Shown in pieces: positions 22,478-31,572 of a DNA stretch of 51,201 nucleotides. Under the pieces are notes generated by a model, which saw nothing but the letters and a program-made list of their open reading frames with translations, made no database searches and was not told the origin of the DNA. The DNA lies in assembly GCA_001552515.1 (NCBI GenBank), contig BCRI01000046.1, positions 1 to 51,201 of the forward strand, read 5' to 3'. The stretch is from Sphaerimonospora mesophila NBRC 14179 = JCM 3151 (GTDB lineage Bacteria > Actinomycetota > Actinomycetes > Streptosporangiales > Streptosporangiaceae). Each line of letters opens with the position of its first letter. Position 1 is the first letter of the stretch. The position numbers and the translations under genes are program-made.

Positions 22478-23605
22478 TTGACACCCCGAGTGCTCGTCGA
22501 CGCCGCGGCGGTTCCCGCCGATCGCGGCGCGCTGATCCGGTACGTCGACGGACTGGTCGCCGCCCTGCACGAGGTCGGCGCCGACCTCGCCGTGGTGTGC
22601 CAGCGCGCGGACGCCGAGCGGTACGGCAAACTCGCCCCGACCGCACGGATCCTGGCCGGCCCGGTCGCCATCACCAACCGGGGCAAGCGCCTGGCGTGGG
22701 AGCAGTTCGGCCTGCCCGTCCTCGCCCAGCGCGCCGGGGCCGACGTGATCCACGCCCCGTACTACTCGATCCCGCTGCGCTCCGGCCTGCGGGTCGTGGC
22801 CACCATCCACGACGTGGCCTGCTTCACCGAGCCGGAGCAGCACGACACGGCCAGGGCGTCGTTCTTCCGCTCGGCCACGCGCACCGCCGTACGGCGGGCC
22901 GACCGGCTCATCGTGCCGTCCAAGGCCACGCGGGACGAGCTCGTCCGGGTGCTGGGGGCCGACCCGGCCAGGATCGACGTCGCGTATCACGGCGTGGATC
23001 CGACGCTGTTCCACCCGCCCGGCGAACGCGAGATCCGACAGGTCGCCGACCGGATCGGCCTGCACGGTCATCCGTACGTCGCCTATCTGGGCGCGCTGGA
23101 GCCGCGCAAGAACGTGCCGAACCTGATCCGCGGCTTCGCCGAGGCGGTGGAGCACCTGCCGGCGCCGCCGGCCCTGGTGCTCGCCGGCGGGCCGGGCTGG
23201 GACGGCGAGGTCGAGGCGGCGCTGGCCGGCCTGCCGTCCAGGATCAGGATCGTCCGGCCCGGATATCTCCCCTTCGCGGATCTGCCGGGCTTCCTCGGGG
23301 GCGCGCTCGTGGTCGCGTTCCCTTCGCGCAGCGAGGGGTTCGGGCTGCCGGTGCTGGAGGCGATGGCGTGCGGCGCGCCGGTGCTGACCACCCACCGGGG
23401 CTCACTTCCCGAGGTGGGCGGCGACGCGGTCGCCTACACGGAGCCGGACGCCGAGAGCGTCGCCGCCGCGCTGCGCGCGCTGCTCGAGTCGCCGAAACGG
23501 CGGGCGGCGCTGTCGGCGGCGGGGGTCGGCCGGGCCCGGGAGTTCACCTGGCGGCTGTCCGCAGAGGCCCATCTCGCGTCATATCGTCACGCGATGAACA
23601 GCTGA
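22478..23605 (+). CDS. GT4 family glycosyltransferase (mannosyltransferase-like)
   Basis: 375 residues from TTG 22478, chosen for GAGGGGAG upstream. The N-terminal half has a VDGLVAAL segment and a TIHDVACF nucleotide-site strand. The C-terminal half has GALEPRKN, PGYLPFADLPGFLGGA and the donor-binding SRSEGFGLPVLEAMACG with its E-x7-E-type motif, typical of WbaZ-like GT4 mannosyl/rhamnosyltransferases. It acts in the cytoplasm on a lipid-linked glycan (inference). The second inverted-repeat element begins four bases after its stop and separates it from the sugar-nucleotide gene. Confidence 0.88.
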   Translation: MTPRVLVDAAAVPADRGALIRYVDGLVAALHEVGADLAVVCQRADAERYGKLAPTARILAGPVAITNRGKRLAWEQFGLPVLAQRAGADVIHAPYYSIPLRSGLRVVATIHDVACFTEPEQHDTARASFFRSATRTAVRRADRLIVPSKATRDELVRVLGADPARIDVAYHGVDPTLFHPPGEREIRQVADRIGLHGHPYVAYLGALEPRKNVPNLIRGFAEAVEHLPAPPALVLAGGPGWDGEVEAALAGLPSRIRIVRPGYLPFADLPGFLGGALVVAFPSRSEGFGLPVLEAMACGAPVLTTHRGSLPEVGGDAVAYTEPDAESVAAALRALLESPKRRAALSAAGVGRAREFTWRLSAEAHLASYRHAMNS

Positions 23606-23608
23606 GCT

Positions 23609-23823
23609 CAGTGCCTCGGCCACCAATCTTTGCCCTGTCGCGTCGTCCAGGGCGGCACCTCGCCGCGTTGTCGCCCCACCCACGAAAATTCCTCGCAGGC
23701 TCGGAATTTCCGCGGGGCCCGGGATCGTCGCCCATAGCTCCGCTATGGGCTCCTCCTCCGCCTTGCGATGCACCACCCTGGACACCGCGCCGTTCGGACA
23801 AACCTTGGCGGCCGAGGCACTAG
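23609..23823. repeat. Interspersed inverted-repeat element, copy 2 (~214 bp)
   Basis: It matches the reverse complement of 3665-3830: AGTGCC at the left end, CCAGGGCGGCACCTCGC, a central hairpin CCCATAGC-TCC-GCTATGGG, CTCCTCCTCCGCCTTGCGATG, and GGCACTAG at the right end. A ~50-bp block (~23674-23725) is present only here. The hairpin keeps pairing although its sequence differs from copy 1 (G-C to A-T in the stem). It fills the gap between the GT4 stop and the next gene and ends 11 bases before that gene's ATG, so it could affect its transcription or translation. Confidence 0.8.
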
Positions 23824-23834
23824 TCTGCCGGGCT

Positions 23835-24929
23835 ATGGGTGACTCCAGTTCGCGATCGCTTGAGGCGATCCTCCTCGTCGGTGGTCAGGGAACGCGCCTG
23901 CGCCCGTTGACGATGTCGATTCCCAAACCTCTCCTGCCCACCGCCGGGGTGCCGCTGCTGGAGCATCAGCTCGCGCGCGCAGCCGCCGCCGGGGTGCGGC
24001 ACGTGGTGTTCGCCACGGCCTATCGCGCGGAGATGTTCGCTGAAAGTTTCGGCGACGGCGACCGACTCGGGCTGGAGATCACGTACGTGACCGAGGACGT
24101 GCCGCTCGGCACCGGAGGCGCGATACGCAACGCGTCGGCGGCGCTGCGTTCGGGGCCGGACGACCCGGTCTTCATCCTCAACGGGGACATCATCTCGGGC
24201 CACGACATGACGGCCCAGATCGCGGCGCACGAGAAGGCCGACGCCGTCGTGACGCTGCATCTCACCACGGTGGAGGACCCGCGCAGGTACGGCTCTGTGC
24301 TGACCGAGGCCGACGGCCGGGTCAAGGCGTTCATCGAGAAGTCGCCGACTCCGATCACCGACCAGGTCAACGCGGGCTGCTACATATTCCGCCGCGGCGT
24401 CATCGACGAGATCCCGGCCGGCCGGCCGGTCTCGGTGGAATACGAGCTGTTCCCGAAGTTCCTGGCCGAGTCCGTGCCGATCATCGGGCACGTGGACCCG
24501 GCCTACTGGCTCGACGTGGGGACCCCGGCCGCTTTCGTCCAGTGCTGCTGCGACCTCACCCTCGGCCGGGTGCGGTCTCCCGCGCTGCCCGTCCAGGGAG
24601 TGCCCGCGCTCATCGGCGAGGGGGCGGTCATCGCCCCGGACGCCCAGGTCGCGGGCGGCTCGACGATCGGGGGCGGCGTGCTCGTCGCGTCCGGTGCGGT
24701 GGTCGACGGGAGCGTGGTGATGGACGGCGCCGAGATCGCCGAGGAGGCGAAGGTGTCGCGATCTGTGGTGGGGCGTGGCGCCAGGATCGGCCCGGGTGTC
24801 GTGGTCGAGGACGCGATCGTGGGTGACGAGGCAGTCGTCGAGGCGGGCAACGAACTCCGCGGCGGCGTCCGGATCTGGCCCAGGTCCGTAATATCGGACA
24901 CGTCAATCAGGTTCTCCAGCGATATGTGA
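23835..24929 (+). CDS. Sugar nucleotidyltransferase with left-handed beta-helix (mannose-1-P guanylyltransferase-like)
   Basis: 364 residues from ATG 23835. The N-terminal nucleotidyltransferase domain carries the signature GGQGTRLRPLT (16-26), SIPKPLLP, ILNGDI with the metal-binding Asp, and VNAGCYIF. Residues ~250-360 form hexapeptide repeats (Ile/Val-Gly-x-Gly-Ala). This is the ManC/RmlA2-like layout of actinobacterial GDP-mannose pyrophosphorylases. It would turn a hexose-1-phosphate into the nucleotide sugar used by the neighbouring glycosyltransferases, with ManB at 40339 as a possible source of mannose-1-phosphate (inference). A weak ribosome binding site lies in the short space after the repeat element. 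Confidence 0.85.
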   Translation: MGDSSSRSLEAILLVGGQGTRLRPLTMSIPKPLLPTAGVPLLEHQLARAAAAGVRHVVFATAYRAEMFAESFGDGDRLGLEITYVTEDVPLGTGGAIRNASAALRSGPDDPVFILNGDIISGHDMTAQIAAHEKADAVVTLHLTTVEDPRRYGSVLTEADGRVKAFIEKSPTPITDQVNAGCYIFRRGVIDEIPAGRPVSVEYELFPKFLAESVPIIGHVDPAYWLDVGTPAAFVQCCCDLTLGRVRSPALPVQGVPALIGEGAVIAPDAQVAGGSTIGGGVLVASGAVVDGSVVMDGAEIAEEAKVSRSVVGRGARIGPGVVVEDAIVGDEAVVEAGNELRGGVRIWPRSVISDTSIRFSSDM

Positions 24930-24935
24930 TCATTC

Positions 24936-25943
24936 GTGTCCGATCTCTTTTCCGTGTCGGCGTCCGCCCCGCCACGGTCGTCCGAACGCGGGTGGCGGCC
25001 GGACGCGCCGGTCGACGTGGCGCTCACGCTGGCGCCCCACCGGCACGGGGGCTCCGATCCCACCTGGCGGCGCACTCCGGACGGCGCCGTCTGGCGTACG
25101 ACCCGGACCCCCGACGGCCCCGCCACGCTGCGGATCACCACGGTGGACGGAGTCGGAGAGGTCCGCGCCCGGGCCTGGGGCCCCGGAGCGGAGTGGGCGC
25201 TGGAGACGCTGCCGGGGCTTCTCGGCGCGGACGACGACGTGTCCGGGTTCGCCGGTCTGCTGACCGACCTCGCCCGGCGGGCCCGTCTCGGCGAGACCGA
25301 GCAGGCACGGCGTGCGATGGTCGTCGCCCGAGCCGCCGCCCGTCATCCCGGGTTGCGCATCGGGCGATCCGCACGGGTCTTCGAGGCGCTGGTGCCGGCC
25401 GTGCTGGAGCAGAAGGTCGTCGGCAGGGAGGCCTGGCGGGCCTGGCGGTGGCTCGTCCGCCGGTACGGCGAGGCCGCGCCGGGACCGGCCCCCGAGGGGA
25501 TGGCGGTGATCCCGCCACCCGAGGTGTGGCGGCAGATCCCCTCGTGGGACTGGCATCGGGCCGGGGCGGAGGCCGTACGGGCCAGGACCGTCGTCAACGC
25601 GGCACGCCACGCCGAGAAGCTGGAATCCACGTGTGGCGAGGCGGGCTCGGCCGAGGCGGACCGCCTGCTGCGGGCGCTGCCGGGCATCGGGGTGTGGACG
25701 TCGGCCGAGGTGCGCCAGCGTGCCCACGGGGACTGCGACGCGCCCAGCGTCGGCGACTATCATCTGCCGAGCATCCTCGGCTGGGCGCTGACCGGCCGGA
25801 AGACCGACGACGCCGGCATGCTCGCCCTGCTGGAGCCGTTCCGGGGGCACCGCCACCGGGTGATGAGGCTCATCGAGCTCAGCGGCGTCCGCCCACCCGC
25901 TCGCGGTCCCCGGATGTCCGCCCGCGACTACCGCTCGTTCTGA
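24936..25943 (+). CDS. AlkA-like DNA-3-methyladenine glycosylase (HhH-GPD)
   Basis: 335 residues from GTG 24936, six bases after the nucleotidyltransferase. The N-terminal ~110 residues resemble the AlkA N-terminal beta domain. The HhH-GPD core has AVLEQKVVGREAWRAWRWL, the hairpin LRALPGIGVWTSAEVR, and the catalytic Asp within SVGDYHLPS near residue 274. It should excise alkylated purines in base excision repair. There is no functional tie to the glycan genes; it is probably carried in the same transcript. Confidence 0.87.
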   Translation: MSDLFSVSASAPPRSSERGWRPDAPVDVALTLAPHRHGGSDPTWRRTPDGAVWRTTRTPDGPATLRITTVDGVGEVRARAWGPGAEWALETLPGLLGADDDVSGFAGLLTDLARRARLGETEQARRAMVVARAAARHPGLRIGRSARVFEALVPAVLEQKVVGREAWRAWRWLVRRYGEAAPGPAPEGMAVIPPPEVWRQIPSWDWHRAGAEAVRARTVVNAARHAEKLESTCGEAGSAEADRLLRALPGIGVWTSAEVRQRAHGDCDAPSVGDYHLPSILGWALTGRKTDDAGMLALLEPFRGHRHRVMRLIELSGVRPPARGPRMSARDYRSF

Positions 25944-25954
25944 CATTCGCAGGA

Positions 25955-26119
25955 TCACGGCGGAGAGCCCGGGTGCGAGGTCTCCGTGTTCGGAGCGCTT
26001 CGGGGCGCCGGGTCCTCGGGATCCGTCGGTTTCCAATCGCGGCCGTCGCGGGTGTCGGCGCCGAAGAACGGGGCGAGCAGGGCGACGGCGGCGATGAAGA
26101 CGAGCATGGCCCAGGACAT
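25955..26119 (-). CDS. Small membrane-anchored protein, 54 residues
   Basis: ATG 26119 is preceded by GGGAGATCC. The product begins MSWAMLVFIAAVALLAPFFG, a single hydrophobic helix, followed by a hydrophilic tail with GADTRDGRDW and many Pro/Asp/Ser. The pattern of a short helix followed directly by a D-x-R-D-G-x-D-W motif is remembered from small uncharacterised actinobacterial proteins; no function is known. It is convergent with the AlkA-like gene (12 bases between stops) and divergent from fbiC. Confidence 0.6.
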   Translation of the reverse strand: MSWAMLVFIAAVALLAPFFGADTRDGRDWKPTDPEDPAPRSAPNTETSHPGSPP

Positions 26120-26226
26120 CGGATCTCCCGTAAATGCGTGCGGAGGGTGACCATTCGAGTGTGCTCAGCCGCGACTGTTCACGTCCAGTGAAATTTTCTT
26201 GCCGCTTTCATTAAGCTCTGCTGAAA

Positions 26227-26232
26227 TATGGT
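26227..26232 (+). promoter_or_regulatory. Possible -10 box (TATGGT) just upstream of fbiC
   Basis: TATGGT lies nine bases before the ATG at 26242 in a locally A/T-rich stretch. Initiation here would give an almost leaderless transcript. No clear -35 is visible. Confidence 0.35.
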
Positions 26233-26241
26233 GGATCTCGG

Positions 26242-28917
26242 ATGGACCCGCCCCAGCCGGGCCCGTCGAAGTTTCGTACTGTTCATCGTGTGCGTAACGA
26301 AGTTGTGATCCCCACAGAGGCCGCGATGCGGCGGGCGCTCGCGCGGGCGCGGGACGGCAAGACGCTCGACACGGCCGAAGCCGCGGTCCTGCTGCAGGCG
26401 CGCGGGGACGACTTGGAAACCCTTCTCGAACACGCCTCGCGGGTCAGGGACGCGGGACTCGTCGCGGCCGGACGGCCTGGCGTGATCACCTATAGCCGCA
26501 AGGTCTTCATCCCCCTGACCCGGCTCTGCCGCGACCGCTGCGGCTACTGCACGTTCGCGACGGCCCCGCACAAACTGCCCAGCGCGTTCCTCTCCCCCGA
26601 CGAGGTGCTGGAGATCGCCCGGCAGGGGGCGGAGATGGGCTGCAAGGAGGCCCTGTTCACGCTCGGTGACCGGCCGGAGGACCGCTGGCACCAGGCGCGG
26701 GAGTGGCTGGACGCGCACGGCTACGACGACACGCTGTCCTACGTGCGCGCGATGGCGATCCGCGTCCTGGAGGAGACCGGGCTGCTGCCGCATCTCAACC
26801 CCGGCGTGATGACCTGGCGCGACCTGCAGCGGCTCAAGCCGGTCGCGCCGTCGATGGGCATGATGCTGGAGACCACGTCGGAGCGGCTGTTCAGCGAGAA
26901 GGGCCAGGCGCACTACGGCTCTCCCGACAAGGACCCGGCCGTACGGCTGCGCGTGCTGGAGGACGCCGGACGGTCCAGCGTGCCGTTCACGACCGGCATC
27001 CTGATCGGCATCGGCGAGACCATCGGGGAGCGGGCCGATTCGATCTTCGCGATCCGCCGCGTGGCCAGGGAGTACGGCGGCGTCCAGGAGGTCATCGTCC
27101 AGAACTTCCGCGCCAAGCCCGACACCGCGATGCGCGGCATGCCCGACGCCGACCTGCACGAGCTGGCCGCGACGATCGCGGTGACGCGGCTCGTGCTCGG
27201 GCCGAGGGCGCGGGTCCAGGCCCCGCCCAACCTGATCGGCGACGAGTACGCCCTGATGGTCCGCGCGGGCGTCGACGACTGGGGCGGCGTCTCCCCGCTC
27301 ACGCCCGACCACGTCAACCCCGAGCGGCCGTGGCCGCAGATCGACGAGCTGGCGGACCGTACGGCGCGGGCCGGGTTCGAGCTGCGGGAGCGGCTGACGA
27401 TCTATCCGGAGTACGTGCTGGCCGGGGAGCCCTGGCTGGACCCCCGGCTGCGCGAGCACGTGGCCGCGCTGGCCGACCCGAGCACCGGCCTCGCCAGGGA
27501 GGGCGCGAAGCCGGTCGGCCGGCCCTGGCAGGAGCCGGACGGCGGGTTCGCCACCGGGATGCGCACCAGCGGCCGGGCCGACCTGCACGTCGCCATCGAC
27601 GCCGAGGGGCGTACGGCCGACCGCCGGGACGACTTCGACAGCGTGTACGGCGACTGGGCCGCACTGCGCGACCGCCTTCCGGGCGGGAGCCGTACCGGCA
27701 CGGCCGGTGCCGTGGTCGACGGCGTCGTGCGGGAGGCGCTGCGGCGCGCGGAGAGCGACCCGGCGCGGCTGACCGACGAGCAGGCGGTGGCGCTGCTGGG
27801 GCTCGCGGGCGACCAGACCGGCGCGGGGGCCGACGACGCGGGGCTGGACGAGCTGTGCCGGATCGCCGACGGGCTGCGCCGGGAGGCGGTGGGCGACGAC
27901 GTCACCTACATCGTGAACCGGAACATCAACTTCACCAACGTCTGCTACACCGGCTGCCGGTTCTGCGCGTTCGCGCAGCGGCGGACCGACGCCGACGCCT
28001 ACACGCTGTCGCTGTCGGAGGTGGCCGACCGGGCGCAGGAGGCGTGGGAGGCCGGGGCCACCGAGGTGTGCATGCAGGGCGGCATCCATCCGGATCTGCC
28101 GGGCACCGCCTACTTCGACATCGCGCGGGCGGTCAAGGAGCGCTGCCCGGACATGCACGTCCACGCGTTCTCCCCGATGGAGGTCATCAACGGCGCGAGC
28201 CGGACGAACATGTCGATCGAGGACTGGCTGCGGGCCGCCAGGGAGGCCGGGCTCGACTCGCTGCCGGGGACGGCCGCCGAGATCCTCGACGACGACGTCC
28301 GCTGGGTGCTCACCAAGGGCAAGCTCCCGGCCGCCGAGTGGATCGAGGTGATCACCACGGCGCACCGCCTGGGCATCCCGACGACCTCGACGATGATGTA
28401 CGGCCACGTGGACACGCACGAGCACTGGGTGCGGCACATCCGGCTGATCAGGACGATCCAGGAGGAGACGGGCGGCTTCAGTGAGTTCGTGCTGCTGCCG
28501 TTCGTCCACCACAGCGCGCCCATCTATCTCGCCGGGATCGCCCGGCCGGGCCCGACGCCCCGCGAGAACCGGGCCGTGCACGCGCTCGCCCGGATCATGC
28601 TGCACGGCGCGATCGCGAACATCCAGTGCTCGTGGGTGAAGCTCCAGGACGAGCTGTGCCGTGCCGTGCTCGCGGGCGGGGTCAACGACATCGGCGGCAC
28701 GCTGATGGAGGAGACGATCAGCCGGATGGCCGGGTCGGAGAACGGGTCCTACAAGACCATCGGCGACATCGCCGCCATGGTCGCGCCGACCGGCCGGCCG
28801 CTGCGCCAGCGGACCACGTCGTACGGCACGCCGGACCCCGAGCGTCTGGCCGCGGCCGAGCGCAGCGACGGGGTGTGCCGCAGCGTGCGCACCCCACTGC
28901 GTCTGATCGACGGATGA
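26242..28917 (+). CDS. fbiC: FO synthase, bifunctional CofG-CofH (7,8-didemethyl-8-hydroxy-5-deazariboflavin synthase)
   Basis: 891 residues with two radical-SAM halves. The CofG half has its cluster-binding CRDRCGYC (Cys96, Cys100, Cys103) and the CofH half has CYTGCRFC (Cys568, Cys572, Cys575). The enzyme joins a ribityl-uracil with tyrosine to make FO, the chromophore of coenzyme F420, in the cytosol. Actinobacteria normally carry this fused form. The N-terminus is slightly long; a GTG near 26290 is an alternative start. fbiB and fbiA follow on the other strand, so three F420 genes are together, but the guanylyltransferase gene (fbiD/cofC) is not in this window. Confidence 0.96.
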   Translation: MDPPQPGPSKFRTVHRVRNEVVIPTEAAMRRALARARDGKTLDTAEAAVLLQARGDDLETLLEHASRVRDAGLVAAGRPGVITYSRKVFIPLTRLCRDRCGYCTFATAPHKLPSAFLSPDEVLEIARQGAEMGCKEALFTLGDRPEDRWHQAREWLDAHGYDDTLSYVRAMAIRVLEETGLLPHLNPGVMTWRDLQRLKPVAPSMGMMLETTSERLFSEKGQAHYGSPDKDPAVRLRVLEDAGRSSVPFTTGILIGIGETIGERADSIFAIRRVAREYGGVQEVIVQNFRAKPDTAMRGMPDADLHELAATIAVTRLVLGPRARVQAPPNLIGDEYALMVRAGVDDWGGVSPLTPDHVNPERPWPQIDELADRTARAGFELRERLTIYPEYVLAGEPWLDPRLREHVAALADPSTGLAREGAKPVGRPWQEPDGGFATGMRTSGRADLHVAIDAEGRTADRRDDFDSVYGDWAALRDRLPGGSRTGTAGAVVDGVVREALRRAESDPARLTDEQAVALLGLAGDQTGAGADDAGLDELCRIADGLRREAVGDDVTYIVNRNINFTNVCYTGCRFCAFAQRRTDADAYTLSLSEVADRAQEAWEAGATEVCMQGGIHPDLPGTAYFDIARAVKERCPDMHVHAFSPMEVINGASRTNMSIEDWLRAAREAGLDSLPGTAAEILDDDVRWVLTKGKLPAAEWIEVITTAHRLGIPTTSTMMYGHVDTHEHWVRHIRLIRTIQEETGGFSEFVLLPFVHHSAPIYLAGIARPGPTPRENRAVHALARIMLHGAIANIQCSWVKLQDELCRAVLAGGVNDIGGTLMEETISRMAGSENGSYKTIGDIAAMVAPTGRPLRQRTTSYGTPDPERLAAAERSDGVCRSVRTPLRLIDG

Positions 28918-28928
28918 GGGTGGGCCTT

Positions 28929-28989
28929 ATCGACCTTGACGTCATCGCTGCGAAAACAGGCTTCGAACAGCGTTAACGTCAAGGTCGAT
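28929..28989. terminator. Perfect 14-bp inverted repeat between convergent fbiC and fbiB
   Basis: ATCGACCTTGACGT (28929-28942) is exactly repeated in inverse at 28976-28989, with an inner GCTG/CAGC pair shortening the loop. It lies 12 bases after the fbiC stop and 77 bases before the fbiB stop. A bidirectional terminator is the simplest reading. The stem is notably less GC-rich than other hairpins in the window, so a protein-binding site is also possible. Confidence 0.6.
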
Positions 28990-29065
28990 TCCGGCGGGCC
29001 CGGTTCGCTGGGGAGTTTGTCCGAAATCCTGTCCCGGCCCGGACTCGCCGCGAGCCCGTGCGGCC

Positions 29066-30391
29066 TCAGCGGGTCACGATGAAGTCGGCGGGGTCGCGGC
29101 GCGGCCGGTCCCGTGGCGGCGCGGCGGCGTGGCCGATCGCCACGGCGCCCATCGGGTCCCAGTCGTCCGGCAGGCCGAGCACCTTGCGCACCACGTCGCG
29201 GCAGAACATCGTGGACGACACCCAGGCCGAGCCCAGTCCCTCGACGGCGAGCTGGACGAGGAAGTTCTCCACCCCCGCTCCCGTGGCGACCACGAACATC
29301 TCCCGCTCGGCCGTGTTCCTGCGCTCGTCGCGATAGGTGTGCGAGCCGTCCATCACCAGGCAGGGGACCGCCAGGTAGGGCGCGTTGCGCAGCACGTCGC
29401 CCCGCCTGATCCGGCGGGCGATCGACTCCTCGGAGAAGCCGTCCGACCGCAGGTCCTCGATCCAGGCGTCCCGCATCGCGTCGAGCAGTGCCGTACGCGA
29501 CTCCGCGGTCTCCAGGAGGACGAACCGCCACGGCGTGGTGTGGTGGGGGGCCGGGGCGGTCACGGCCGCCGCCACCGCCCGGCGTACGGCCTCCGGGTCG
29601 ACGGCCTCGGCGGTGAACTCGCGGATCGTGCGGCGGGCGTGCACCACGTCGGCCGAGCCGTACCGGAACATGTCCATGTCGGCGGGCCGCACCAGCGCGC
29701 GGGCGCCGGGGCCGTCGTCGGCCGTGACCAGGCCGGGCAGGCCGCGTACGACGGCCACCGGCACGCCGGAGAGCTTGCCCTTGACCAGCTCGGCGGCGGC
29801 CGCCAGCTCGTCGACGAGCGCGGTGACGGTCGCCGACAGCTCGTTGCCGTAGGCGTCGGACCTCCCGCGGAAGTCGTCGAGCGGCCGGACCCCCGCCGCG
29901 CCGATCGCCACGTCGGTCAGGCCGTTCCGCCACGGGCGGCCGAACGTGTCGGAGACGATCACGCCGACCCTGATCCCGAGACGGTCGTGCAGCCCCCGGC
30001 GGATCCGGCGGGCGGACTCGTCCGGGTCCACGGGCAGCAGCAGGACCGTGCCGGGGGAGGTGTTGGAGGCGTCGACCCCGGCCGCCGCCATGACGAAGCC
30101 GTGCCGCGTCTGTGCGATCACGGTGTCGCCGCGACGGGCGACCACCCGGGCCGTCTCCTCTTCGATGGCGGCGGCACGGCCGTCGCCCTGTGCCGTACGG
30201 CTCTGTGTTGTACCGGTCCGGCGGATCCGGCCCTCGGCCTTGCTGACGATTTTGGAGGTCACGACGAGGATGTCGCCGTCGGCCAGGCCGTCGGTCAGGT
30301 CGGGTACGGCTCGCGCGACGAGGTCGGCGATGTCGTCGCCGGGCCGTACTTCGGGCAGTCCGGGCACGCCGGTGATGGCGATGGTGGTCAC
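29066..30391 (-). CDS. fbiB: Coenzyme F420:L-glutamate ligase with nitroreductase-like domain
   Basis: 441 residues from GTG 30391. The N-terminal CofE-like ligase domain (~1-235) has [16 protein letters not shown] and [12 protein letters not shown]. The C-terminal FMN/nitroreductase-like domain (~245-441) has ARRTIREF and the Gly-rich [18 protein letters not shown]. FbiB adds the poly-gamma-glutamate tail to F420-0, and the C-terminal domain reduces dehydro-F420-0. The ribosome binding site (TTGAGGAAACC) overlaps the fbiA stop codon, so the pair is translationally coupled. The repeat unit at 30403-30466 lies immediately upstream inside the fbiA 3' end. Confidence 0.95.
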   Translation of the reverse strand: MTTIAITGVPGLPEVRPGDDIADLVARAVPDLTDGLADGDILVVTSKIVSKAEGRIRRTGTTQSRTAQGDGRAAAIEEETARVVARRGDTVIAQTRHGFVMAAAGVDASNTSPGTVLLLPVDPDESARRIRRGLHDRLGIRVGVIVSDTFGRPWRNGLTDVAIGAAGVRPLDDFRGRSDAYGNELSATVTALVDELAAAAELVKGKLSGVPVAVVRGLPGLVTADDGPGARALVRPADMDMFRYGSADVVHARRTIREFTAEAVDPEAVRRAVAAAVTAPAPHHTTPWRFVLLETAESRTALLDAMRDAWIEDLRSDGFSEESIARRIRRGDVLRNAPYLAVPCLVMDGSHTYRDERRNTAEREMFVVATGAGVENFLVQLAVEGLGSAWVSSTMFCRDVVRKVLGLPDDWDPMGAVAIGHAAAPPRDRPRRDPADFIVTR

Positions 30392-30398
30392 GGTTTCC

Positions 30399-31418
30399 TC
30401 AATGCAAGATCACGGACGGTGTCGTCCCTGGTGGGGATGGTCGACTGCGAGAAACTGCAAGATCACGCGAGGGGGCGGGGGTGGTGGTGAGGAGGGTGGC
30501 GAGGCCGAGGGCGGCCGCGGCGAGGTCTCTGGTGGCCTCGGGGGAGTCCATGAGCAGCGGCCGGGCGTCGACGGTCACCCCGTCGAGGTGGACGCCCTTG
30601 TCCTGCTCGGCCACGAGCCACCCGTCGATCAGGCGTGAGCCGTACAGCTCGAGGACGGCCTGGGCGGTGGTCTGGACGCCGATCGCGGTCAGGCAGGCGT
30701 CGGCCATGCCGCGGACGGGCGCGCCGCCGATGATCGGGGAGACGCCGACGACGGTCTTCTCCTCCAGCGCCGTCCGGATGCCGGGGATCTGGAGGATCGC
30801 ACCGATGCTGACGACCGGGTTCGAAGGCGGAAAAATCACGAAATCGGCGTCTCGGATGGCCTCCAGGACGCCGGGAGCCGGACGCGCCTCCTCGGCGCCC
30901 ACGAGCGCGATCTGCTCGGCCGGCACGGATGCCCGCAGCCGCACCCACCACTCCTGGAAGTGGATCGCGCGCCTGCCGCCGTCGTCGGAGACGACCACAT
31001 GGGTCTCGGTCCGGTCGTCGGACATCGGCAGCAGTCGCACGCCCGGCCGCCAGCGCACGCACAGCGCCTCGGTCACCTGGGAGAGCGGATAGCCGGCCGC
31101 CAGCATCTGGGTGCGCACGATGTGCGTCGCGAGGTCACGGTCGCCCAGGCCGAACCACTGGGGCTCCATCTCGTAGGCGGCCAGCTCCTCCTTGACGGCG
31201 AAGGTCTCATCCGAGCGCCCCCAGCCCTGCTCCTCGTTGATGCCGCCGCCCAGGGTGTACATGACGGTGTCGAGGTCGGGGCAGACGCGCAGGCCGAAGA
31301 GCGTGATGTCATCTCCGGTGTTGCCGATCACGGTGATCTCGGCGTCGGGGGCCGCCGCCTTGAGGCCGCGGAGGAAGCGGGCGCCGCCGATTCCTCCGGC
31401 GAGGGACACGATTCGCAT
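30399..31418 (-). CDS. fbiA: 2-phospho-L-lactate transferase (CofD)
   Basis: 339 residues from ATG 31418. The family motifs are [15 protein letters not shown] at the N-terminus, [15 protein letters not shown], and [11 protein letters not shown] near residue 195. FbiA transfers the phospho(enol)lactyl group from its GDP-activated donor to FO, giving (dehydro)F420-0. Residues from ~318 to the end are encoded by the 53-bp-pitch repeat at 30403-30466 and look unlike the family C-terminus, so the natural end has been replaced or extended by repeat sequence. It is upstream of fbiB by seven bases on the same strand. Confidence 0.94.
   Translation of the reverse strand: MRIVSLAGGIGGARFLRGLKAAAPDAEITVIGNTGDDITLFGLRVCPDLDTVMYTLGGGINEEQGWGRSDETFAVKEELAAYEMEPQWFGLGDRDLATHIVRTQMLAAGYPLSQVTEALCVRWRPGVRLLPMSDDRTETHVVVSDDGGRRAIHFQEWWVRLRASVPAEQIALVGAEEARPAPGVLEAIRDADFVIFPPSNPVVSIGAILQIPGIRTALEEKTVVGVSPIIGGAPVRGMADACLTAIGVQTTAQAVLELYGSRLIDGWLVAEQDKGVHLDGVTVDARPLLMDSPEATRDLAAAALGLATLLTTTPAPSRDLAVSRSRPSPPGTTPSVILH
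30403..30466. repeat. 53-bp-pitch repeat cluster A (two units, inside fbiA 3' end)
   Basis: Two reverse-oriented units end in GCAAGATCAC at 30413 and 30466, exactly 53 bases apart. The second is a complete 21-bp motif (30446-30466). The 32-base spacer closely resembles one spacer of cluster C (48154-48185). The cluster is translated as the last ~22 codons of fbiA and ends 12 bases before the fbiB start. Confidence 0.8.
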
Positions 31419-31572
31419 GTCTCTCAGTCTTCCATCGAGCCGCGGGTGAACGACCACCCCTGACATGGGATGATGGAGGTAAATGGTAGGCCATCGCCGC
31501 TTACGAGGTTCTTGTGAGTGCCGACACCAATGTCGGCCATGTGCAAAACTTCCCCGAGCGTCGTTTTGACCG

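Noticed and set aside
23544-23801. 85-residue minus-strand frame in the second inverted-repeat element
   Set aside because: Lies across the repeat; the equivalent frame is not preserved in copy 1, so it is not a conserved gene.
24936-24960. AlkA-like gene as part of a glycan-linked repair system
   Set aside because: Only adjacency supports it; nothing in the sequence links base excision repair to glycan synthesis.
26179-28605. 808-residue minus-strand frame opposite fbiC
   Set aside because: Shadow of the radical-SAM gene; no recognisable motif and no plausible start.
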